Source: Sinomonas cyclohexanicum
GTDB taxonomy: Bacteria > Actinomycetota > Actinomycetes > Actinomycetales > Micrococcaceae
NCBI RefSeq assembly: GCF_020886775.1
Contig: NZ_AP024525.1
Coordinates: forward strand, 1,116,001 to 1,180,000
Direction: 5' to 3'
Length of the DNA stretch: 64,000 bases
Shown here one piece after another: positions 60,444-64,000 of this stretch. The translations under genes were made by a program, and so were the position numbers. Every line of letters begins with the position of its first letter. The stretch's first letter is position 1. The notes under the pieces were generated by a model. It did not search any database and was not told where the DNA came from. It saw nothing but the letters and a program-made list of their open reading frames with translations.

Positions 60444-61834
60444 GCTCCGACCCCCGCGAGAGCCGCGGCGGACGCGGGGGTGAGGGAGCCGGCGTCGACC
60501 GTCGCGTTCGCGGCGGGGACGTCGCCCGGGTCGGCGCCGTGGCGGCGCATCCCGGCCTGGATGTCCGCCGCGTCCACGTCGCGGACGAGGAGGCCGTTCT
60601 CGGCGGCGAGGGCCGCGGCGACGCCTACGGCCTGGCCCATGGCCATGCACGGCGGGATCTCGCGGGACATCTTCTGCGCCTCCGGGGTGGCCGAGTAGTG
60701 CCGGCCGGCGACGAGGAGCTGGTCCACCTCGCGGGGGAGGAGGGATCGGTAGGGGTAGTAGTAGTCGCGGCCGCGGGCCACCGAGTCCTGGAAGTGGCGG
60801 CGGGAGACCACGTCCTCCTTGGTCATGACGTACTCGCCCTGGAGCAGGCGGGTCTGGCGGACGCCCATCTGCGGGGCGGCGTCCAGGATGTAGGCGCCGG
60901 CGAAGCCGGGGAGGTGCTCCTTGACGTAGGCCACGGCCTCGGTGATGCGGTCGCGGGCGGCGAACTCGGCCTCGGTGAGGTCGGCCGGGTTGACGCCGTC
61001 GTAACCGGACATGTGCGGGGCGTTGCACCACACCACGCCCTCGAGCGGGGTCTTGAGCCACCACAGCTCCCACGCGCCGCCGAGGAGGCGCTTGATCTTG
61101 CGGTTGATGGCGCGGGCCTCCTTGGGGTTCTCCTGCTCGAAGCGCTCGGCCTCCGCGGTGTCCACGCCGCCGAGGCGGAACACGAGGGTGGTGATGTAGG
61201 AGTCGTGGGCGTGGGCGGCGCCGGCGCGGGAGGCCACGTCGATGTCCCCGGTCGTGTCGATGACGATGTCCGCGAGGTAGGCCTGGGGGCCGGACTTGGT
61301 CTCGGCGACCACGCCCTTCATGACGCCGTCCTCGACGATGGGGCGGGAGAACCAGGAGTGGAGGCGCAGGGTCACGCCGGCCTCGCGGACCAGGTCGTTG
61401 GAGACGCGCTTCCAGCCGTCGGGATCGAACGCTGCGGCGTAGCAGATGGGCTTGGGGGTCGCGTGGGAGTGGAAGTCGAAGGTGCCGAAGCGGCCCCACC
61501 GGTTCCACAGCTCCTGCGAGGCCTTCCGGTCCTCGGCCGGCGGGACCACGGCGAGGCCCAGGGCCTGCAGGCGCTCGACGTACTCGGAGACGATGCCGGT
61601 GACGGTGATCTCGGAGCCGTTGATCATGTCGTCCAGGACGAGGACCATGCCGCCGGAGGCCAGGCCGCCGAGGTAGGAGTAGCGCTCGAGGAGGGTGACG
61701 GAGGCGCCGGAGCGGGCGGCGGTGACGGCCGCGGCGACGCCGGCGGGGCCGCCGCCGACCACGAGGACCTGGGAGCGGTTGACCACGGGGGCCGTGAGCT
61801 CGGTGGGATGGACGCGCAGATCGTGGGGGTGCAT
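60440..61834 (-). CDS. FAD-dependent oxidoreductase (PF12831 type)
   Basis: A 464-residue flavoprotein. N-terminal FAD fold VLVVGGGPAGVAAAVTAARS with LLERYSYLGGLASGG, followed by the PF12831-like region VIDTTGDIDVASRAGA and MGVRQTRLLQGEYVMT. The C-terminus is CMAMGQAVGVAAALAAENG. These proteins oxidise or reduce organic acids; many act as a first step of catabolism. ATG 61834 has AAGGAA 4-9 nt upstream, just after the transporter stop (61843). First complete enzyme of the operon, coupled to CaiB by an ATGA overlap. Confidence 0.87.
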   Translation of the reverse strand: MHPHDLRVHPTELTAPVVNRSQVLVVGGGPAGVAAAVTAARSGASVTLLERYSYLGGLASGGMVLVLDDMINGSEITVTGIVSEYVERLQALGLAVVPPAEDRKASQELWNRWGRFGTFDFHSHATPKPICYAAAFDPDGWKRVSNDLVREAGVTLRLHSWFSRPIVEDGVMKGVVAETKSGPQAYLADIVIDTTGDIDVASRAGAAHAHDSYITTLVFRLGGVDTAEAERFEQENPKEARAINRKIKRLLGGAWELWWLKTPLEGVVWCNAPHMSGYDGVNPADLTEAEFAARDRITEAVAYVKEHLPGFAGAYILDAAPQMGVRQTRLLQGEYVMTKEDVVSRRHFQDSVARGRDYYYPYRSLLPREVDQLLVAGRHYSATPEAQKMSREIPPCMAMGQAVGVAAALAAENGLLVRDVDAADIQAGMRRHGADPGDVPAANATVDAGSLTPASAAALAGVGA

Positions 61835-61842
61835 GGGGTTCC

Positions 61843-63247
61843 TTACTTGCCGACGTAGAGGCCGGAGGAGCGGCGGGCGAGGACGTAGAAGAGGACGCTG
61901 AGGGCCGAGAGGACGGCCACGTATGTGGGGAAGATCCAGTCGGCATGCAGGGACTGGAACCAGACGAGCAGGTAGGAGGCGGTGCGCGAAGAGGGCCACG
62001 CCGATGCGTAGCCGAGGGCCACGCCGGTGCGCGGATGCCTTGGGCATCAGGGAGGTGCTGACCACGTGTAGATGGTCAGCAGGGACGAGCGAGGAGCGGG
62101 CGAGGCCGAGGCCGGCGGACGTAGAGCGCAGAGGACCGAGGATCGCGAGCAGGCGGTGACCAGACCACGCGGGACATGCGCCTTGCACAGTGCCCGGTAG
62201 ATGTCATGTCAGCACCAGACGATCGAGCGCCCAGGAGCACGCGGAAGCGCGAGGCCGGCTGGACGAGGCGCATGAGGAAGACGAGGGATCGCGAGCAGGC
62301 GGTGACCACGAACCAGCGGACATCGCCTTGCCGTCCGTCAGCTTGCCCACGACCCAGCTGCCGATCACGAGGATGGCGCCGAGCGCCGTCGTGAGCGCGA
62401 AGACCGCGGTGGGGTCCTCCTTGAAGTTGCTGCGGGCGGCGGTGGGCAGGCCGGTGTTCCAGGCGTAGTTGTAGGCCTGGGCGGCGCCGACCACGAAGAT
62501 GATGGCGAGGACGGCGAGCCAGTGCTTGCGGATTCCGGTCCAGACGCCGGCGGTGGAACTGGTGGCCATCTCCTCGGGCTGCAGGGTCTCGGGCAGGGAG
62601 CGGCGGAGGTAGAGGACCACGAGGCCGAACAGCGCGCCGATGACGAACGGGACGCGCCAGCCCCAGGTGCTCATCGCGGCGCCGCCGATCGTGAGGCTGC
62701 ACAGGAAGCTCACGAGGGAGGCCATGAGGATGCCGAGGTTGACGTAGAAGCTCATGAGGCCGGCGACCATGCCCTCGCGGCCCTCGGGAGCCAGCTCCAC
62801 CGCGTGGGAGGTGGACAGCGGGGCCTCGATGCCTGTGGAGATGCCCTGGATGATGCGGGAGGCGACGAGGATGATGCCGGACCACTGGCCGATCACCGCG
62901 TAGCTCGGGGTCACCGCGACGAGCAGCGTCGTGGCGGCCATGAGCATGATCGAGAGGAGCATGATCCGGCGGCGCCCGATCCGGTCCGCGAACGTGCCCA
63001 GGAGCACGCCGCCGAGGGGGCGGAACGCGAAGCCGACGGCGAAGACCGCGAGGGTGTTCAGCGTCGCCGAGAGCGGATCGTGGGAGGGGAAGAAGCTGGG
63101 CCCGATATAGGCCGAGAGGAGGCCGAAGACCATCCAGTCGTACCATTCCAGGGCGTTGCCGAGGCCGAGTCCGAGGAGTCCTCGGCGGACTTCGGGGGTG
63201 AAGCGGCGGGAGGTCGAGGGGTCGGCGGTGACCACATTGTCGATCAT
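61843..63247 (-). pseudogene. MFS transporter (MHS-like), 3' third disrupted by duplication and frameshifts
   Basis: The first 310 codons are intact: MIDNVVTADPSTSRRF, GLGNALEWYDWMVFGLLSAY, motif A GTFADRIGRRRIML and GIEAPLSTSHAVELAP, up to VVGKLTDGKAM. Beyond that the frame is lost. By eye, the rest of a normal transporter can still be read in changing frames: LLTIYT, STSLMPK, then ALGY, VALF, and ASYLLVWFQSLHADWIFPTY ending ARRSSGLYVGK and TAA at 61843. At least three 1-2 base deletions and a tandem duplication of about 146 bp (see 62135-62331) separate the pieces. It should not transport. Alternatively the assembly is wrong here. Confidence 0.75.
62135..62331. repeat. Imperfect tandem repeat in the broken transporter
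   Basis: 62135-62186 and 62281-62331 are near copies about 146 bp apart; their shared core runs GGATCGCGAGCAGGCGGTGA and a further CCA, and both end CCTTGC. Weaker similarity extends to the left of both copies. This indicates a tandem duplication inside the transporter gene, followed by small indels. Confidence 0.65.
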
Positions 63248-63378
63248 GGGGGGTCCTTTGCTGCGCCGCTACAGGGCGCGCGAGGGTATGACGCATCGCG
63301 GGGCGGTGCGAAAGACAGGTGTGGAAGGGGGTCAGCCTGCCGGCGGCGTGCCCGGCTGTGCCGAGGGCGCCTGAGGGG

Positions 63379-63984
63379 CTACCACGCGCGGGGGGCGCTG
63401 ACCCAGATCGCTACGCAGGGCTCTTCGTAGCTGTTGGCGTACCAGTGGGGGATCTCGGAGTTGTAGGTGATGGAGTCGCCCTCACTGAGGCTGTAGCGGA
63501 CTCCGTCGAGGTAGACGTCCTTCCGGCCCGAGATGACGAGGCAGAACTCCTCGCCGCTGTGGTGGAAGGGGGTGGCGCTCGTATCGTGGCCCGGCGGGGT
63601 GACGATCCACTGCACCTCGAGGGCGCCGTTGAGGCTCGGGGTGAGCAGTTCATGGACTGCCTCGCCCACGGACTCGCGGGTGACTCCCTTGAGGTTCCGC
63701 CGCTCGGACTTCCTGACCACGGGGGACACGCCGTCGGCCTGTCCTGCGAAGAACCGCCCGACGGGGATGTCGAGCCCGTGCGCCAGCTGCGCCAGGGTGG
63801 TGAAGGAGGGGTTGGCCAGACCGCGCTCGATCTGGCTGACGATCGCCTGGCTGAGGCCGGTGGCGTCGGAGAGCTGCGCGAGGGTCATGCCGAGCTCCTT
63901 GCGGCGGGAGCGGACCTTGGTGCCGACGGATGCCAGCAGTGCGCTCGTGGCCGCAGGGGCGCCGGGGATGCTCTCGGTGGTCAT
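63379..63984 (-). CDS. XRE-family regulator with C-terminal cupin sensor domain
   Basis: A 201-residue regulator. HTH at about 20-75: VRSRRKELGMTLAQLSDATG and SQAIVSQIERGLANPS. Cupin at about 125-195: HHSGEEFCLVISGRKDVYLD and LSEGDSITYNSEIPHWYAN. This domain pair (like PuuR/SutR-type regulators) senses small organic ligands. It lies 131 bp upstream of the broken MFS transporter on the same strand and most likely controls the operon that follows. ATG 63984 with AGGAGAGG upstream at the window's right edge. Confidence 0.9.
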   Translation of the reverse strand: MTTESIPGAPAATSALLASVGTKVRSRRKELGMTLAQLSDATGLSQAIVSQIERGLANPSFTTLAQLAHGLDIPVGRFFAGQADGVSPVVRKSERRNLKGVTRESVGEAVHELLTPSLNGALEVQWIVTPPGHDTSATPFHHSGEEFCLVISGRKDVYLDGVRYSLSEGDSITYNSEIPHWYANSYEEPCVAIWVSAPRAW

Positions 63985-64000
63985 CTCTGCCTCTCCTGTG

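Noticed and set aside
1-64000. CRISPR array, tRNA, rRNA, transposon ends or integrase
   Set aside because: No regularly spaced repeats, cloverleaf-like sequence, terminal inverted repeats or transposase/integrase motifs were found by eye; tRNAs could be missed without a scan.

Overview
The window looks like chromosome of a high-GC actinobacterium. Nearly every gene has strongly G/C-biased third codon positions, GTG and TTG starts are common, and genes often end in long GC-rich hairpins without a U-tract. The gene content resembles soil Micrococcaceae such as Arthrobacter or Sinomonas; that placement is inferred, because the window has no rRNA or other marker gene. I saw no tRNA, rRNA, CRISPR array, transposase or integrase.

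Layout. 1-9.7 kb: housekeeping and general metabolism (CYTH-domain protein cut by the left edge, a repeat-bearing membrane protein, GH13 alpha-glucosidase, zinc alcohol dehydrogenase, amino-acid permease, DacB-type carboxypeptidase). 8.7-12.8 kb: LysR, MFS transporter and TcuA-like flavoprotein, reminiscent of tricarballylate use. 13.0-15.2 kb: secreted phosphoesterase and CHY zinc-finger protein. 15.3-20.6 kb: a Baeyer-Villiger module (monooxygenase, serine esterase, alcohol dehydrogenase, AraC regulator), flanked by two copies of the CHY gene tail plus its terminator; the right copy is broken. 20.8-30.4 kb: a seven-gene operon with two MHS-type transporters, two SDRs and three tandem FAD flavoproteins, run by a divergent IclR regulator. 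30.7-35.1 kb: metallo-beta-lactamase-fold hydrolase and a 1176-residue M6-like metallopeptidase without a signal peptide.

35.7-45.2 kb and 49.8-54.9 kb are accessory regions rich in conflict genes: Ltp-type surface protein, exonuclease-BRCT with HARE-HTH, a HepT toxin fossil, ParDE, a frameshifted SF1 helicase-nuclease, an auto-inhibited Fic protein with its own operator, a GIY-YIG/DUF2075 helicase coupled to a MazG-like pyrophosphohydrolase, and a stand-alone reverse transcriptase with a structured 253-bp leader facing an uncharacterised cysteine-rich protein. The last three genes are visibly less GC-rich than the rest, which suggests transfer. Between these stretches sits an IclR-controlled catabolic cluster (MFS, cupin, DUF6282-type hydrolase, HpcH aldolase; 45.3-49.7 kb).

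55.1-64.0 kb: a tightly coupled six-gene catabolic operon (FAD oxidoreductase, CaiB CoA-transferase, enoyl-CoA hydratase, DapA-family aldolase, SDR, aldehyde dehydrogenase) behind an MFS transporter whose last third is wrecked by a tandem duplication and indels, with an XRE-cupin regulator upstream.

The best candidates for an undescribed system are the reverse transcriptase with its possible ncRNA, the GIY-YIG/DUF2075 + MazG pair, and the three-flavoprotein operon.
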